Assembly: GCA_018266435.1 (NCBI GenBank)
Contig: JAFEAL010000003.1
Span: 186,001 to 250,000 of the forward strand
DNA from: Bacteroidota bacterium
GTDB lineage: Bacteria; Bacteroidota; Bacteroidia; Cytophagales; Cyclobacteriaceae
DNA: 64,000 bases
Direction: 5' to 3'
A program made the translations under genes and the position numbers. Numbering within the stretch: the first letter of the stretch is position 1; each line of letters begins with the position of its first letter. The notes under the pieces were generated by a model. It did not search any database. It worked only from the letters and a program-made list of their open reading frames with translations, and was not told the origin of the DNA. Below are positions 44,590 through 54,420 of this stretch, piece after piece.

Positions 44590-45519
44590 GTGAGTAAATC
44601 TGAAAATACGAAACTGATCCGATCGCTATCAAGCGAACTGGGCTTTAGTTTTTGCGGTATTTCTAAAGCGGAATTTTTAGAAGAAGAAGCCCCGCGATTA
44701 GAAGAATGGCTGAAACGCGGGTATGCCGGGCAGATGCACTACCTCGAAAAAAATTTTGACCTGCGGCTGGATCCGCGGCTGCTGGTGCCGGGCTCAAAGT
44801 CGGTGGTGAGCTTGGGGTATAATTATTTTCCTGAAAAAGATTTGGCGCAAAACGGATCATTGAAAATTGCCAAGTATGCTTACGGTGAGGATTATCATTT
44901 TGTAATAAAAGACAAACTGAAAATTTTTATCGAACGACTTCAAGAACAAACAGGAGAAATAACCGGCCGCGCTTTTGTGGACTCTGCCCCTGTACACGAA
45001 CGGGTATGGGCAAAAAGATCGGGCTTGGGGTGGATCGGAAAAAATTCGCTGTTGCTGAACAAGAGCATGGGCAGTTTTTTCTTTTTGGCAGAACTGATTA
45101 TTGACCTGGAACTGGAATACGATGGCCCGGTAAAAGACTATTGCGGCACCTGCACCGCGTGCATGGATGCCTGCCCAACGGATGCCATTCCCCAACCGTA
45201 TGTGGTGGATGGAAGCAAATGTATATCGTACCTGACCATTGAGCTGAAAGATGAGATTCCGGTAGAACAAGAAGGCAAATTTGAAAACTGGATTTTTGGG
45301 TGTGATATCTGCCAGGAGGTGTGCCCGTGGAACCGGTTTTCAAAACCACATCAAGAAAAAAGATTTTTGCCACACCCTGATCTTGAAAAAATGAGCACTA
45401 GCGACTGGAAAGAAATTACCGAAGAAATATTTCAAAAGCTGTTTAAAAAATCGGCTGTAAAAAGAACGAAATTATCAGGGCTGAAAAGAAATATTGAGGT
45501 TGTGACAAATGAAAAATGA
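44590..45519 (+). CDS. queG: Epoxyqueuosine reductase
   Basis: This 309-residue iron-sulfur, cobalamin-dependent enzyme performs the last step of queuosine tRNA modification. Two 4Fe-4S motifs are present, [16 protein letters not shown] and [11 protein letters not shown], together with [20 protein letters not shown] and GKNSLLLN. The C-terminal HEAT region of long QueG forms is absent, as is common. The start is GTG at 44590. It overlaps the next gene by 11 nt. Confidence 0.95.
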   Translation: MSKSENTKLIRSLSSELGFSFCGISKAEFLEEEAPRLEEWLKRGYAGQMHYLEKNFDLRLDPRLLVPGSKSVVSLGYNYFPEKDLAQNGSLKIAKYAYGEDYHFVIKDKLKIFIERLQEQTGEITGRAFVDSAPVHERVWAKRSGLGWIGKNSLLLNKSMGSFFFLAELIIDLELEYDGPVKDYCGTCTACMDACPTDAIPQPYVVDGSKCISYLTIELKDEIPVEQEGKFENWIFGCDICQEVCPWNRFSKPHQEKRFLPHPDLEKMSTSDWKEITEEIFQKLFKKSAVKRTKLSGLKRNIEVVTNEK

Positions 45520-45925
45520 GATAGAAAAATTTCTTCAGCTGTCACTCTACACACTCTCGCATCACAACTCAACTTATTTTATTCATCAATTGGCTGTCGA
45601 TGCGTTTGCCGCGCAAACAGCAGATGAAAAAACAAAGCCTATTAAAATAATTTTTGCCTTAGTGGGTCTTTACTTAGTGATTGAACAAGGCCGATCAGGT
45701 AGAGATGCGCAATTGGCTCACATGAGGTTAGCAAAAAACAAAGGCGATTGGCCGAGCATTACACTTCCGGTTGCACGAGGGTATATTAATGTGGCTGATG
45801 TGCTCAAAACAAAAGAAGGTGTTCTTCGGGACGAAAAAATTATGGATTGGTGCAAAGAAGTTTGGATGGCCTATTCGGCAAGCCACGAAGAAATCAGAAA
45901 ATTGATGAGGGAGCGATTAAAATAA
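45509..45925 (+). CDS. DUF5946-like hypothetical protein (138 aa)
   Basis: This cytoplasmic protein starts [20 protein letters not shown] and has [17 protein letters not shown], which resembles the core of DUF5946 (hydrophobic H..AVDAYAAQ). The assignment is from memory of the family pattern, so moderate. The ATG lies inside the 3' end of queG (11-nt overlap), so it is translated with queG; whether it helps tRNA modification is unknown. Confidence 0.7.
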   Translation: MKNEIEKFLQLSLYTLSHHNSTYFIHQLAVDAFAAQTADEKTKPIKIIFALVGLYLVIEQGRSGRDAQLAHMRLAKNKGDWPSITLPVARGYINVADVLKTKEGVLRDEKIMDWCKEVWMAYSASHEEIRKLMRERLK

Positions 45926-45936
45926 ACTTTTACTCC

Positions 45937-46024
45937 GCATCGTCTCCCGTTTTCGGGGACGATGCAAAGAGGATAATCGTATCGTCACCGGCCGTTCTTG
46001 GTTTAAACTTACCGGAGACGATAC
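45937..46024. repeat. Two adjacent related palindromes in a convergent intergenic region
   Basis: The first hairpin (45937-45949 with 45954-45965) has a 12-bp stem with one bulged base and loop TTTT. The second (45979-45991 with 46012-46024) pairs 8 bp, skips one A-A mismatch, then 4 bp, around a 20-base loop. Both use arms containing ATCGTC and GACGAT, so they look related. They lie between a plus-strand gene end and a minus-strand gene end and could act as a bidirectional terminator or a REP-like repeat. Confidence 0.6.
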
Positions 46025-46032
46025 TTGATTGG

Positions 46033-46290
46033 TTATTTCTTGTTGAGGTTGCTCAGGTTTTCGTTGATCTTAAAAATGACGATCATCAGTTCGCACCAAA
46101 TGCGGATGGCAACTGCACCGATAACCATATAAACAAGTCCCATAATGAACTTGGTGAATGTAAAGCCTTCGTATCCGCTAAACATGGTGCTGAGGCTGTA
46201 GCCAACATCAACAAGTAAGAGCAGCCAGTAAATGAACGTAATGATCTTAGGAGTGATCATTGTGTCGAAAAAGAATAATTTGTTTTTCAT
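46033..46290 (-). CDS. DUF4282 membrane protein
   Basis: This 85-residue inner membrane protein has two helices (about 13-32 and 46-68) and the family end VAIRIWCELMIVIFKINENL. DUF4282 proteins are widespread small membrane proteins without known function. It begins 19 nt after the stop of the exported protein gene in the same direction. Confidence 0.88.
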   Translation of the reverse strand: MKNKLFFFDTMITPKIITFIYWLLLLVDVGYSLSTMFSGYEGFTFTKFIMGLVYMVIGAVAIRIWCELMIVIFKINENLSNLNKK

Positions 46291-46309
46291 AAGGTTTGGT
46301 TTTTGGTTA

Positions 46310-46878
46310 TTAGTCTATTCCAAGAGAAAGTTTGGCGAGAAATTTCTCATTACTATCGTGAGAACTTAGGAAAAGGAACAATTCATCACCTGATTTCGGC
46401 CCCACAACACTCAGCCTGAATACACCAGGTGAAATTTTTTTAATGGTATATGAGAAATCTCCATCTAACCGGTTTGTACCACTATTTACATTGATAGTTC
46501 CATACAAAACCTCGCGAATACTGCTTTTGACTTTTGCCTTATATATTTTAAACAGACCTTCAGGATTAGTTTCTTTATCAATTTTTACAAAAATCTTTAA
46601 AGTATCCTCTGCTTTTATTCTAGATACCGATTTCAACCCACTAAATTTCATAACTAATTTATGCTTAGCAAGAGGGGCTGTTGGTAAAAGGACTTGCGCA
46701 CCGACTTTAGTTTTTGACTCACCTTCTTCTTGAGCCAAAGGAGTGCTTGTATTGGTTGTTGAGTTCCACGCAGTTGCATAGTTAATGTACTCGGGCAACT
46801 CTTGTGCCTGGCTCCAGGCAAACGCTGATAGCATAAAAACAATAGACAGGTAAGAATAGGTTTTTTGTTCAGACGCAA
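46310..46878 (-). pseudogene. Secreted hypothetical protein with a probable frameshift in the signal peptide
   Basis: The mature frame (ending at 46310) reads QELPEYINYATAWNSTTNTS and continues with a beta-rich, Lys-rich domain of about 165 residues, not recognised. No good start lies in that frame: the open frame extends to 46999 only by running into the divergent HTH gene. In the next frame, TTG 46878 gives MRLNKKPILTCLLF, a normal signal-peptide start. Adding one A to the run of five A at 46835-46839 would join it to MLSAFAWSQAQ. So either a sequencing error or a real one-base loss breaks the gene. Confidence 0.6.
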
Positions 46879-46931
46879 TATAGGAACATTTCGTTCTCAC
46901 ACAAAAAAGGAGCAACGGCCTAATTTGTGCT

Positions 46932-47135
46932 GTGCCAAAACACAAAACACCGGCCGGCAAATTAAACCTGATCAGAGAAGTGCTGCTGAACAACGGCAAG
47001 ACACAAGGGTGGCTTGCCGGTGAGTTGGATCTGGAATTAAGGACGGTAAATAATTACGTAAACAACCGTAGGCAACCCTCGCTCGATAAACTATTTGAAA
47101 TATCGAGGGTCTTGAAAGAGTTAATCAACTCGTAA
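46932..47135 (+). CDS. Small XRE-type helix-turn-helix regulator
   Basis: This 67-residue cytoplasmic DNA-binding protein is essentially one HTH_3 domain: LIREVLLNNGKTQGWLAGEL, ELRTVNNYVNNRRQPSLDKL, FEISRVLKEL. The start is GTG at 46932. It diverges from the frameshifted secreted-protein gene with 53 nt between the two proposed starts, so it may control that gene and itself. The resemblance is to stand-alone repressors, but no toxin partner is visible nearby. Confidence 0.85.
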   Translation: MPKHKTPAGKLNLIREVLLNNGKTQGWLAGELDLELRTVNNYVNNRRQPSLDKLFEISRVLKELINS

Positions 47136-47337
47136 AAAATTTTCTGGCACCGTATCCGGCTATGTATTTTCAACAAGAGGAGGCGATGCCTGAGAAAGGA
47201 TGAGGCCACGGCCGTGTTAAACAGTTTCTTGTGTAAACATTGGGGCAACTTAGTCAGGTTGGCGCGCACCATGTTAAAATTACTCACAACTTCAACAAGG
47301 CAGGAGAGCCAATACTCAAGGGGTCAGAAAAATAAAA

Positions 47338-47354
47338 ACCCGCACTAGGCGGGT
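47338..47354 (-). terminator. Terminator of the 63-residue ORF
   Basis: A 6-bp GC-rich stem (47338-47343 with 47349-47354) with a 5-base loop is followed on the minus strand by TTTTTATTTTT. It lies 25 nt after the stop of the small gene. Confidence 0.75.
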
Positions 47355-47378
47355 CTTTAAATAAGGTTAACATTCTTT

Positions 47379-47570
47379 TTACGCGAGTACGAAGCACCGA
47401 TTTAATATTGCCTCGTATTGACTACCATAATTGGCATAACACCAATTACGCAACTCCTGCACTTCTTCGGCAATCAACATTTTGATGGCCTTCCGCAGCT
47501 CTTTTTCAAAGAGTCGGGCGTCAAAACTCACCCGGGTGAGAATCTTTTTGACATAATTCAACATCTTCAT
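47379..47570 (-). CDS. Small conserved hypothetical protein (63 aa)
   Basis: The protein is amphipathic helical: MKMLNYVKKILTRVSFDARL, then FEKELRKAIKMLIAEEVQEL, a Trp-Cys-Tyr patch and the end ILNRCFVLA. Short proteins with a start like this (NYVKKILxxVSFDxxLFxKEL) recur in Bacteroidota, but I know of no function. It is monocistronic with its own terminator, which supports expression. ATG at 47570 is used; Met3 is an alternative. Confidence 0.7.
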   Translation of the reverse strand: MKMLNYVKKILTRVSFDARLFEKELRKAIKMLIAEEVQELRNWCYANYGSQYEAILNRCFVLA

Positions 47571-47716
47571 GATTAAAAATTTTGTTTAAAAAATTGAAGC
47601 CGCCTGCCCCACTGTGCTATTAGACGATGAAGGTACAAAAAGGTTTTAGTAAGTCCATGGAAAGAATTTTATTTTTGTACCGCAATGAATTGCGCAACTC
47701 GTTGCATTAAATTTTT

Positions 47717-49168
47717 ATGATACGAATTCTTCTATTTGCTGTTTTATCGCTTTTGAGCGGCTCTATGTTTGCTCAACAAATTCAAATTCAATTAGGTCCT
47801 GATGAAATTGGCCTGAACCAAGCCTGGACGATAAGTGTAACGGTAAACAACACACAACTAAAGAGCTACGACAATTTTCCTGATATTGAGGGGCTGCAGA
47901 AACGCGGCACTTCTTCTTCTTCGCAAACCAACATCACCAACGGACAAATCAGTTCTTCGCAAACCATTATCATGACCTACGCGCCCGTGCGACAAGGAGT
48001 AGTTACGGTGCCTTCGTTTAAAATGAAAGTAAACGATCAGCTTGTTTCCGTTTCAGGAAAAAAAATAAAAGTAGGAGCCCCCGTGCAGGCACAACAAAAC
48101 GATCCGTTTCGCAGCTTTTTTAACCGCGATCCATTTGAAGATTTTTTTGGCCGAAAGCAACCCACAGAGTTTGTGGATATAAAGGAAGATGCGCTTCTGG
48201 CGCTCACCACCAACAAAGACGAAGTGTATGTAGGCGAAGGGTTTACGGCAACTCTCTCCTTTCTCATTGCCGAAAACAACCGCGCCCCTATGCAGTTTCA
48301 TGATTTAGGAAAGCAACTCTCGGAGATTCTCAAAAAAATAAAACCCACCAATTGTTGGGAAGAAAATTTCAACATTGAAAATATTGACGGAGAATTGATT
48401 GAGGTTAACGGTAAGCGCTACACCCAATATAAAATTTATCAGGCGGGCTTTTTTCCACTTAATAACCAGTCTGTTGTTTTTCCCAGCATTGGGCTGGAAA
48501 TGATTAAATACAAAGTGGCCAAAAATCCTTCGTTCTTTGGCCAAAGCAGGCAAGAAGATTTTAAAACATTTTATTCAAAGCCTAAGACGATAAAAGTAAA
48601 AGAACTTCCGCCCCATCCGCTACGCGAGGTGGCGGCTGTGGGAAATTACAAGCTAGAGGAGCACATCAGTAAAACAGAATTAAAAACTGGGCAAAGTGCT
48701 TCGTATGATTTTACCATTTTTGGCGAAGGAAACATTTCGGGTGTTGCCAAGCCGGTGGTAAACAACAGTGGGGCCTTTGATTTTTATGAGCCTAATGTAA
48801 AACAAAATATCACACGCGAGGGCGGCCATGTGGGTGGAAAAAAAACATTCAGTTATTTCATGATCCCCAAAGAACCGGGTGAATTTAAGTTGGGCGATTA
48901 TTTTCAATGGATATTTTTTAATCCTCAAACTAAAAAATACGATACACTCAAATCGCAACTAACGGTAACTGTATCGGGCGAAAGCCAAAAAAACCAATCC
49001 ATCGGCAGCAATGACTTAGGTTCGTTTTACGACCGTATTGAAGTTGCTGATAATTCACCGAAAACCTATTCAGACAGCCAGTGGGTGAAATGGTTGGTGA
49101 ATATTTTAGTAATTGCCGGAACAGGTGTGGTCATTTTTGTTTTGCTCAAAAAAAGATCGGCCTCCTGA
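47717..49168 (+). CDS. BatD family protein
   Basis: This 483-residue protein has a signal peptide (about 1-19). A first domain follows (LGPDEIGLNQAWTISVTVNN; FPDIEGLQKRGTSSSSQTNI), then a DPFEDFFGRKQP linker, a second repeated beta domain and a C-terminal membrane helix (about 455-477). This is the BatD/oxygen tolerance family, usually in bat operons with BatA/BatB von Willebrand proteins, but here it stands alone. It may act in the periplasm in stress tolerance or secretion. Confidence 0.9.
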   Translation: MIRILLFAVLSLLSGSMFAQQIQIQLGPDEIGLNQAWTISVTVNNTQLKSYDNFPDIEGLQKRGTSSSSQTNITNGQISSSQTIIMTYAPVRQGVVTVPSFKMKVNDQLVSVSGKKIKVGAPVQAQQNDPFRSFFNRDPFEDFFGRKQPTEFVDIKEDALLALTTNKDEVYVGEGFTATLSFLIAENNRAPMQFHDLGKQLSEILKKIKPTNCWEENFNIENIDGELIEVNGKRYTQYKIYQAGFFPLNNQSVVFPSIGLEMIKYKVAKNPSFFGQSRQEDFKTFYSKPKTIKVKELPPHPLREVAAVGNYKLEEHISKTELKTGQSASYDFTIFGEGNISGVAKPVVNNSGAFDFYEPNVKQNITREGGHVGGKKTFSYFMIPKEPGEFKLGDYFQWIFFNPQTKKYDTLKSQLTVTVSGESQKNQSIGSNDLGSFYDRIEVADNSPKTYSDSQWVKWLVNILVIAGTGVVIFVLLKKRSAS

Positions 49169-49231
49169 GGTAGATCATTTTTAATAAAATGGTTTGGGCT
49201 TCATTGATTAAGCCGTTATCTTCAAGCCCGC

Positions 49232-50305
49232 ATGGGCAATATCTTTGGAAAAATATTTACCGTAACAACGTTTGGCGAATCGCACGGAACAGCCATAGGA
49301 GCAGTCATTGACGGCTGCCCAGCCGGAGTTGAAATTGACGAAATGTTTATTCAATCCGAACTGAACCGAAGAAAACCGGGGCAATCTAAAATTACTACAC
49401 AGCGAAAAGAAGAAGATAAATTCAAAATTCTTTCAGGAGTTTTTGAAGGGGCAACCACCGGTACACCAATTGCCATTGTAATAGAAAATGCCGACCAGCG
49501 CAGCAAAGATTACAGCCATGTTGCAGAAAATTTTCGCCCTTCACATGCCGATTATACGTACGAAATAAAGTATGGTGTGCGTGATTACCGCGGGGGAGGA
49601 AGAAGTTCTGCGCGTGAAACGGCAGCCCGGGTAGCAGCCGGAGCTATTGCGAAATTGATTTTGAAAAAATCAGGTATTGAAATCAATGCCTATGTTTCTC
49701 AGGTGGGAGAAATCAAAACACCACATTACACAAAACTTGACCTTAGCAAAACCGAAGACAACATTGTGCGATGCCCGGATGCGGTTACAGCCGAAAAAAT
49801 GATTGCATTGATTGATGACGTGCGTCTGCAGCGCGATACAATTGGCGGCATGGTGACGGGGATAATCAAAAACTCACCGGTAGGGTTAGGCGAGCCGGTG
49901 TTTGATAAACTCCATGCCGCGTTAGGTTATGCCATGCTTGGCATCAATGCGGTGAAAGGGTTTGAATACGGTAGTGGTTTTGAAGGAATAAACCTTCGCG
50001 GCTCACAGCATAACGATCTGTTTTATAACGATGGCCAACGCATCCGCACTAAAACGAATCACTCTGGTGGTATTCAGGGTGGCATTAGTAATGGCGAAGA
50101 CATATATTTTAATGTAGCATTCAAACCCGTAGCCACGATCATGCAAGACCAGCAGAGCGTTGACAAAGCCGGAAATGAAGTCACAGTTTCGGGCAAAGGC
50201 CGGCATGATCCCTGCGTAGTTCCCCGCGCTGTACCAATTGTTGAAGCCATGGCGGCATTGGTGATGGTTGATTTTTTGCTACTGGCAAAACTTTCTAAAT
50301 TATAA
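49232..50305 (+). CDS. aroC: Chorismate synthase
   Basis: This 357-residue FMN-dependent enzyme catalyses the last step of the shikimate pathway, making chorismate from EPSP. Motifs are [65 protein letters not shown] and [17 protein letters not shown]. Length is normal. It is convergent with selD (2-nt gap), so transcription must end inside or beyond the neighbour. Confidence 0.97.
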   Translation: MGNIFGKIFTVTTFGESHGTAIGAVIDGCPAGVEIDEMFIQSELNRRKPGQSKITTQRKEEDKFKILSGVFEGATTGTPIAIVIENADQRSKDYSHVAENFRPSHADYTYEIKYGVRDYRGGGRSSARETAARVAAGAIAKLILKKSGIEINAYVSQVGEIKTPHYTKLDLSKTEDNIVRCPDAVTAEKMIALIDDVRLQRDTIGGMVTGIIKNSPVGLGEPVFDKLHAALGYAMLGINAVKGFEYGSGFEGINLRGSQHNDLFYNDGQRIRTKTNHSGGIQGGISNGEDIYFNVAFKPVATIMQDQQSVDKAGNEVTVSGKGRHDPCVVPRAVPIVEAMAALVMVDFLLLAKLSKL

Positions 50306-50307
50306 AA

Positions 50308-51336
50308 TCAACTGACGGCAACTACTGCTGATTGTTTTTTGATGAGTCTCCCAAAAGGTTTTATTTCTAATTTTAATTTTTTGGAAAAACTTTCAAATTC
50401 ATCTTTCTTGTTTGCATTTACTGCAACCAACAGCCCACCGCTGGTTTGAGGATCGGCCAGGATGGCTATTTGTTCTTCGGTAACCGCGCTGATTTTGTGG
50501 CCATAACTTTCCCAGTTTCTTACGGTTCCACCCGGTATTGATTTTTGTTGAATGTATTCTTGTAAAAAATTAAAACGAGGTACATCGTCAAGACTTATTT
50601 CAGCGGATAGATTACTGCCTTCGCACATTTCGCACAAGTGACCCAGCAGACCAAAACCCGTTACATCGGTCATGGCATTGATGTAATCAAGTTTGCCAAA
50701 TTGCTCTCCTGGTTTGTTTAACGTGAGCATTGTGTCAATGGCTTTTTGCAAATGCTCTTGTTTTACAATCCCCTTTTTTTGGGCAGTAGTTACAATGCCT
50801 ATACCGATCGGTTTGGTCAAATAAAGAAGTGAACCCTCTTGGGCAGTATCATTTCGTTTGAGCTCTTCTTTTTTTATTCTGCCTGAAACAGCCAGACCAA
50901 AAACCGGCTCAGGGCAATCAATGCTGTGGCCACCGGCCAGCGGAATACCCGCTTCGGAACATACTTTTCTGCTTCCTTCCAAAACTTCTTTCGCCACCTC
51001 GGGAGCGAGTTTATTAATTGGCCAGCCGAGAATGGCAATGGCCATAAAAGGCTCACCACCCATGGCATATACATCGCTAATAGCATTAACGGAAGCGATC
51101 GCGCCAAAGGTAAAGGCATCGTCCACAATGGGCATGAAAAAATCAGTTGTGCTGATGATACACGTTCCATCGCCCAAGTCATAAACTGCGGCATCGTCTT
51201 TCGATTCGTTGCCAACCAAGAGGGAAGGGAATTTTTGTTTAGGAAAATTAGAATGCAAAATAGTATCGAGCACGGCCGGTGAAATTTTACAACCACAGCC
51301 GGCTCCGTGGGAATATTGGGTAAGTTTTATGTCCAT
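50308..51336 (-). CDS. selD: Selenide, water dikinase
   Basis: This 342-residue ATP-dependent enzyme makes selenophosphate. The N-terminus [15 protein letters not shown] carries the active-site Cys14 (Cys form, not selenocysteine) and Lys17. Next come [11 protein letters not shown] and [13 protein letters not shown], and [15 protein letters not shown] lies near residue 220. It is downstream of mnmH (55 nt), giving a selenophosphate-to-tRNA unit. No selA or selB is seen in the window, so the use of selenium is likely confined to tRNA here. Confidence 0.96.
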   Translation of the reverse strand: MDIKLTQYSHGAGCGCKISPAVLDTILHSNFPKQKFPSLLVGNESKDDAAVYDLGDGTCIISTTDFFMPIVDDAFTFGAIASVNAISDVYAMGGEPFMAIAILGWPINKLAPEVAKEVLEGSRKVCSEAGIPLAGGHSIDCPEPVFGLAVSGRIKKEELKRNDTAQEGSLLYLTKPIGIGIVTTAQKKGIVKQEHLQKAIDTMLTLNKPGEQFGKLDYINAMTDVTGFGLLGHLCEMCEGSNLSAEISLDDVPRFNFLQEYIQQKSIPGGTVRNWESYGHKISAVTEEQIAILADPQTSGGLLVAVNANKKDEFESFSKKLKLEIKPFGRLIKKQSAVVAVS

Positions 51337-51391
51337 GAGGTTCGTTGATTGAATAATGTGATAATTCGTTGGTAATTCAAAAATTAGTAGA

Positions 51392-52405
51392 TCACGGAAT
51401 AGTTGGATGTATTAATTCCTTAGCCACCGAGCTCAGGTCTTTTCCATCCCAACTCACTTCCCGCAATATATTTTCTCTTCGCTTTTCCATACTTTCCAGG
51501 TATGTTTTGTCGTAGTAGGTTAATAAAATTTCAATGGTAGCGGCCATGTTGTCTTGTTCTAATTTTTCTTTGGCTGCATTGAAATGCTGCCCACCCAACC
51601 GCTTGGTGATTTTGGTCATTGACTGCAAAAAATTTTCTTTATCCGCATTTCCATATTCACTGACTAACCGCTGAATGCGTACTCCTTTTTTTACATCCAA
51701 TTTTACCATTGGGCTTTTTCTCATGGTTACCCAAAAATCATTAGGCAGAAAAATTTTTCCGATGGCAATGGATTCATCTTCTACCCAAATTGGTTTTGAC
51801 AAATCCAGTTTTAAAATCTCTTCAAATAAATAGTTTTGAAATTGTTCGGTAGTAGGCTGGGGCTTCATTCCTAAATGCCCAAATGCTGAACCTTTGTGTG
51901 AAGCCAGGGCTTCGAGATCAATTACTTGTGCGCCTTGTTTTTTAAGTTCGCGCAGCACATCGCTTTTGCCACTGCCCGTGCACCCCGACAAAATCATAAA
52001 CCGAAATGATTTTTTAAATGACTCCGCAGCTTCTTGCCGATAACTTTTATACCCCCCGATGAGTGATCTCGATTTGATTTTGGCCATGCTCATAAACTGA
52101 CAAAAGTTGGCCGAGCGCATGCCTCCGCGCCAACAGTGTACCAGCAATTCTTTTCCGTCAGAAATTTTTTCTGCCTCTTTTATAAGGGTTTCAAGCCGAG
52201 GCCCCACCAAACGAAAACCTGTTTTGATCGCTTCAGGTTGCCCCAGTTGTTTGTAGTCGGTGCCAACGGCTGCACGCTCTGCATTGTTCAAAATGGGTAA
52301 GTTAATCACTCCGGGAATGTGGCCAGCGGCAAATTCATTTTCTGACCGGACATCTGCCACCGGTAATTGATGACGCAGGGCTAAAAACTCTTGAATGGAA
52401 ACCAC
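51392..52405 (-). CDS. mnmH: tRNA 2-selenouridine synthase
   Basis: This 337-residue MnmH/SelU replaces sulfur by selenium in 5-methylaminomethyl-2-thiouridine of tRNA, through a geranylated intermediate. It has an N-terminal rhodanese domain (about 1-120) with the catalytic Cys91 in [10 protein letters not shown] and a P-loop domain with [10 protein letters not shown] (about 141-150). Its substrate selenophosphate comes from selD next to it. It starts 12 nt after rlmB. Confidence 0.95.
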   Translation of the reverse strand: MVSIQEFLALRHQLPVADVRSENEFAAGHIPGVINLPILNNAERAAVGTDYKQLGQPEAIKTGFRLVGPRLETLIKEAEKISDGKELLVHCWRGGMRSANFCQFMSMAKIKSRSLIGGYKSYRQEAAESFKKSFRFMILSGCTGSGKSDVLRELKKQGAQVIDLEALASHKGSAFGHLGMKPQPTTEQFQNYLFEEILKLDLSKPIWVEDESIAIGKIFLPNDFWVTMRKSPMVKLDVKKGVRIQRLVSEYGNADKENFLQSMTKITKRLGGQHFNAAKEKLEQDNMAATIEILLTYYDKTYLESMEKRRENILREVSWDGKDLSSVAKELIHPTIP

Positions 52406-52417
52406 AGAATAAATTTC

Positions 52418-53179
52418 CTACTTTTTTAAATCTGAAAGTGAATGCCCGCTTCGCTGCCTCACTGCTTCATAGATAACGATACCGGCCGCTACGGAAACAT
52501 TGAGTGAGGCAATTTGCCCACGCATAGGTATTTTGACTAAGTAATCTGCATCTTTTAATATCTGAGGGGAGATGCCATCCTCTTCTGAACCCATGATGAT
52601 AGCGAGAGGCCCCCTCAACTCAGTTTCATATAAAGTTTTCTCTGCTTTTTCGGTGCAGGCAACAACCTGTATTCCGTTTTCTTTTAAAAATTGAAAGGCT
52701 TTGAGCATGTCTTTCACGCGGCACACGGGCAAATGATTCAGCGCGCCCGCACTGGTTTTCATGGCATCGGCAGAGATGGGTGCGTTCCCTTTTTCACCAA
52801 TAACGATGGCATCGAGCCCTGCACATTCAACCGTGCGCGCAATGGCTCCAAAATTCCGCACATCGGTAATTCGGTCGAGGATTAAAAAAAATGGCTCTCG
52901 GCCATCGGCATAGCATTTATCAATGATCCCTTCCAGTGAGGCATACTGAACAATGGATAATAAACAAATCACCCCCTGATGATTTTTGCTCGACATGGAG
53001 TTCATTTTTTGCTGAGGCACAAATGAATAGGGCACGTGGTGTGCTTGTGCCGTTGTGATCAGCTCGCGGATCAAATCATTGGATAATCCGGTTTGTATAA
53101 AAATTTTTTCTATCTCACGGCCGGCTTTGATCGCTTCCATTACGGCACGTGTACCAAAAACCATTTCTTTTTTTTCCAT
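52418..53179 (-). CDS. rlmB: 23S rRNA (guanosine-2'-O)-methyltransferase RlmB
   Basis: This 253-residue SpoU/TrmH-family methyltransferase with a knotted fold methylates G2251 of 23S rRNA. An N-terminal L30e-like substrate-binding domain (about 1-75; FGTRAVMEAIKAGREIEKIF) is followed by the SPOUT domain with LDRITDVRNFGAIARTVECA, IIMGSEEDGISPQ and ASLNVSVAAGIVIYEAVRQR. It overlaps the GWxTD gene by 1 nt (TAATG). Confidence 0.94.
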   Translation of the reverse strand: MEKKEMVFGTRAVMEAIKAGREIEKIFIQTGLSNDLIRELITTAQAHHVPYSFVPQQKMNSMSSKNHQGVICLLSIVQYASLEGIIDKCYADGREPFFLILDRITDVRNFGAIARTVECAGLDAIVIGEKGNAPISADAMKTSAGALNHLPVCRVKDMLKAFQFLKENGIQVVACTEKAEKTLYETELRGPLAIIMGSEEDGISPQILKDADYLVKIPMRGQIASLNVSVAAGIVIYEAVRQRSGHSLSDLKK

Positions 53180-54345
53180 TATTGAAAGCGGGCTTTGCGA
53201 ATCAGATCAATGGTGCCGTACCAGGCATCGGCAAATTTTTTATCGCGCAGCAAAATGTAATTCTCAGGATCGTACACACTGCCGCTTTTTACAAAGGTAA
53301 ACTTGGTGTTAATGCTTTTATAAATCCAGATTTCGTTGCCGCTGTTTTTGCTCACCTCATCGGGCAAACCCATGACTAAATAGATCATGCCCCGGTCGGT
53401 TTTCCATCCTTCTTTGTAAGAAGAAAAGAAAATATTAGCCAACTCTACGTTGTGAAAAAAATTTTTCATAAAGACGCGTGCGCGATCTTTGTCACCGGTG
53501 ATGCCCAGAATGACTTTATCAAATTGAGGCTTGTCACCTTTGGCATTTGTCAGGTTTGTGTATTCTGTCTGGTCGGTAATCAAAATGAGCGGAGCGATCA
53601 ATTCATCTACTTTAGTAAACTTTGGAAAATTTTCTTTTACCACACGGTAAGAGAACCCTCTTGCTACTGCTGTGTCTTCCTGAAAAAGATACAGGCCTTC
53701 TAATTTAGGAGTAAACTTTCCGCCATCGTCTATGTGGAAGAGTGAATCGTGGAAAAGAAACCGTTCGCTTCGGCCTTCTTTTTCGGCAAAGGGCGGAAGG
53801 GCAGCCGGAAACTCTGTTTTATAATACGATACAGTAAGCCGTTTTCCGTCAGCACTGCGGGCAATGTATTCTTTGTTTTTACTCAAATGGTTTTCGGTAA
53901 TTGTTCCGTTATGGGTTTCAATCCAACCATCAATAGGGTAAATGGATTCAATTTGTTTGAAGTAATCCCAACCGCGTCCGCCTGATTTATTGCGCACATG
54001 TCCGATCAAGAGCCAGGGTTTTGCAGGCAGGTTAAAAATAAGAAACCCTCTTCGGTCTTTGCTAGTTTGCGTGAGTACGGAATCTTTTTCAACCACAGAA
54101 ACCCCTTCTTTGTCGAGGTAAGAATTGCGGGCTTCCCAGGAAATAGAGTAGTTGTTGGGGGCTCCTTGTCTGACAATAAGTGTATAGCGCACCATGATTT
54201 TGTCTGTCATTCGCACCGGACGAATCTGAAGCTCAACTTCATTTTGTGGGTCGTACCAGTGCCTGAAATTAGATGCGGCAATGGACTGTCCATAACCGGC
54301 TTTTGCTGCAATCAGAAGGAATAGTATGGCAATAGAAAATTTCAT
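53179..54345 (-). CDS. GWxTD domain-containing protein
   Basis: This 388-residue protein has a signal peptide (about 1-18), a beta-rich N-terminal part, and a C-terminal GWxTD domain with EGWKTDRGMIYLVMGLPDEV and WYGTIDLIRKARFQ at the end. GWxTD proteins are exported and common in Bacteroidota and Acidobacteria, but their function is unknown. It leads the rlmB-mnmH-selD operon, which is unusual company. Confidence 0.88.
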   Translation of the reverse strand: MKFSIAILFLLIAAKAGYGQSIAASNFRHWYDPQNEVELQIRPVRMTDKIMVRYTLIVRQGAPNNYSISWEARNSYLDKEGVSVVEKDSVLTQTSKDRRGFLIFNLPAKPWLLIGHVRNKSGGRGWDYFKQIESIYPIDGWIETHNGTITENHLSKNKEYIARSADGKRLTVSYYKTEFPAALPPFAEKEGRSERFLFHDSLFHIDDGGKFTPKLEGLYLFQEDTAVARGFSYRVVKENFPKFTKVDELIAPLILITDQTEYTNLTNAKGDKPQFDKVILGITGDKDRARVFMKNFFHNVELANIFFSSYKEGWKTDRGMIYLVMGLPDEVSKNSGNEIWIYKSINTKFTFVKSGSVYDPENYILLRDKKFADAWYGTIDLIRKARFQ

Positions 54346-54395
54346 ACAGGCTGAAATGGTTTATTCTTTCAAACGTTAAATCTACTCATTTGAGT

Positions 54396-54403
54396 TATTT
54401 TTG
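54396..54403 (+). promoter_or_regulatory. -7 element of the methyltransferase gene
   Basis: TATTTTTG (TAnnTTTG) overlaps a possible upstream GTG start at 54403 and ends 17 nt before ATG 54421. It supports the ATG as the real start; no clear -33 element. Confidence 0.4.
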
Positions 54404-54420
54404 TGCTACAATTTTTTTAC

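Noticed and set aside
46879-46999. N-terminal extension of the 46310 frame up to 46999
   Set aside because: It overlaps the divergent HTH gene (46932-47135) and does not look like protein; the signal-peptide frame from 46878 explains the gene better.
47136-47337. Hidden small gene between the HTH gene and the 63-residue ORF
   Set aside because: The only ORF there is an antisense shadow with no coding character.
50308-51336. selD as a selenoprotein with an in-frame UGA
   Set aside because: The active-site codon is a normal Cys codon and the frame has no internal stop.
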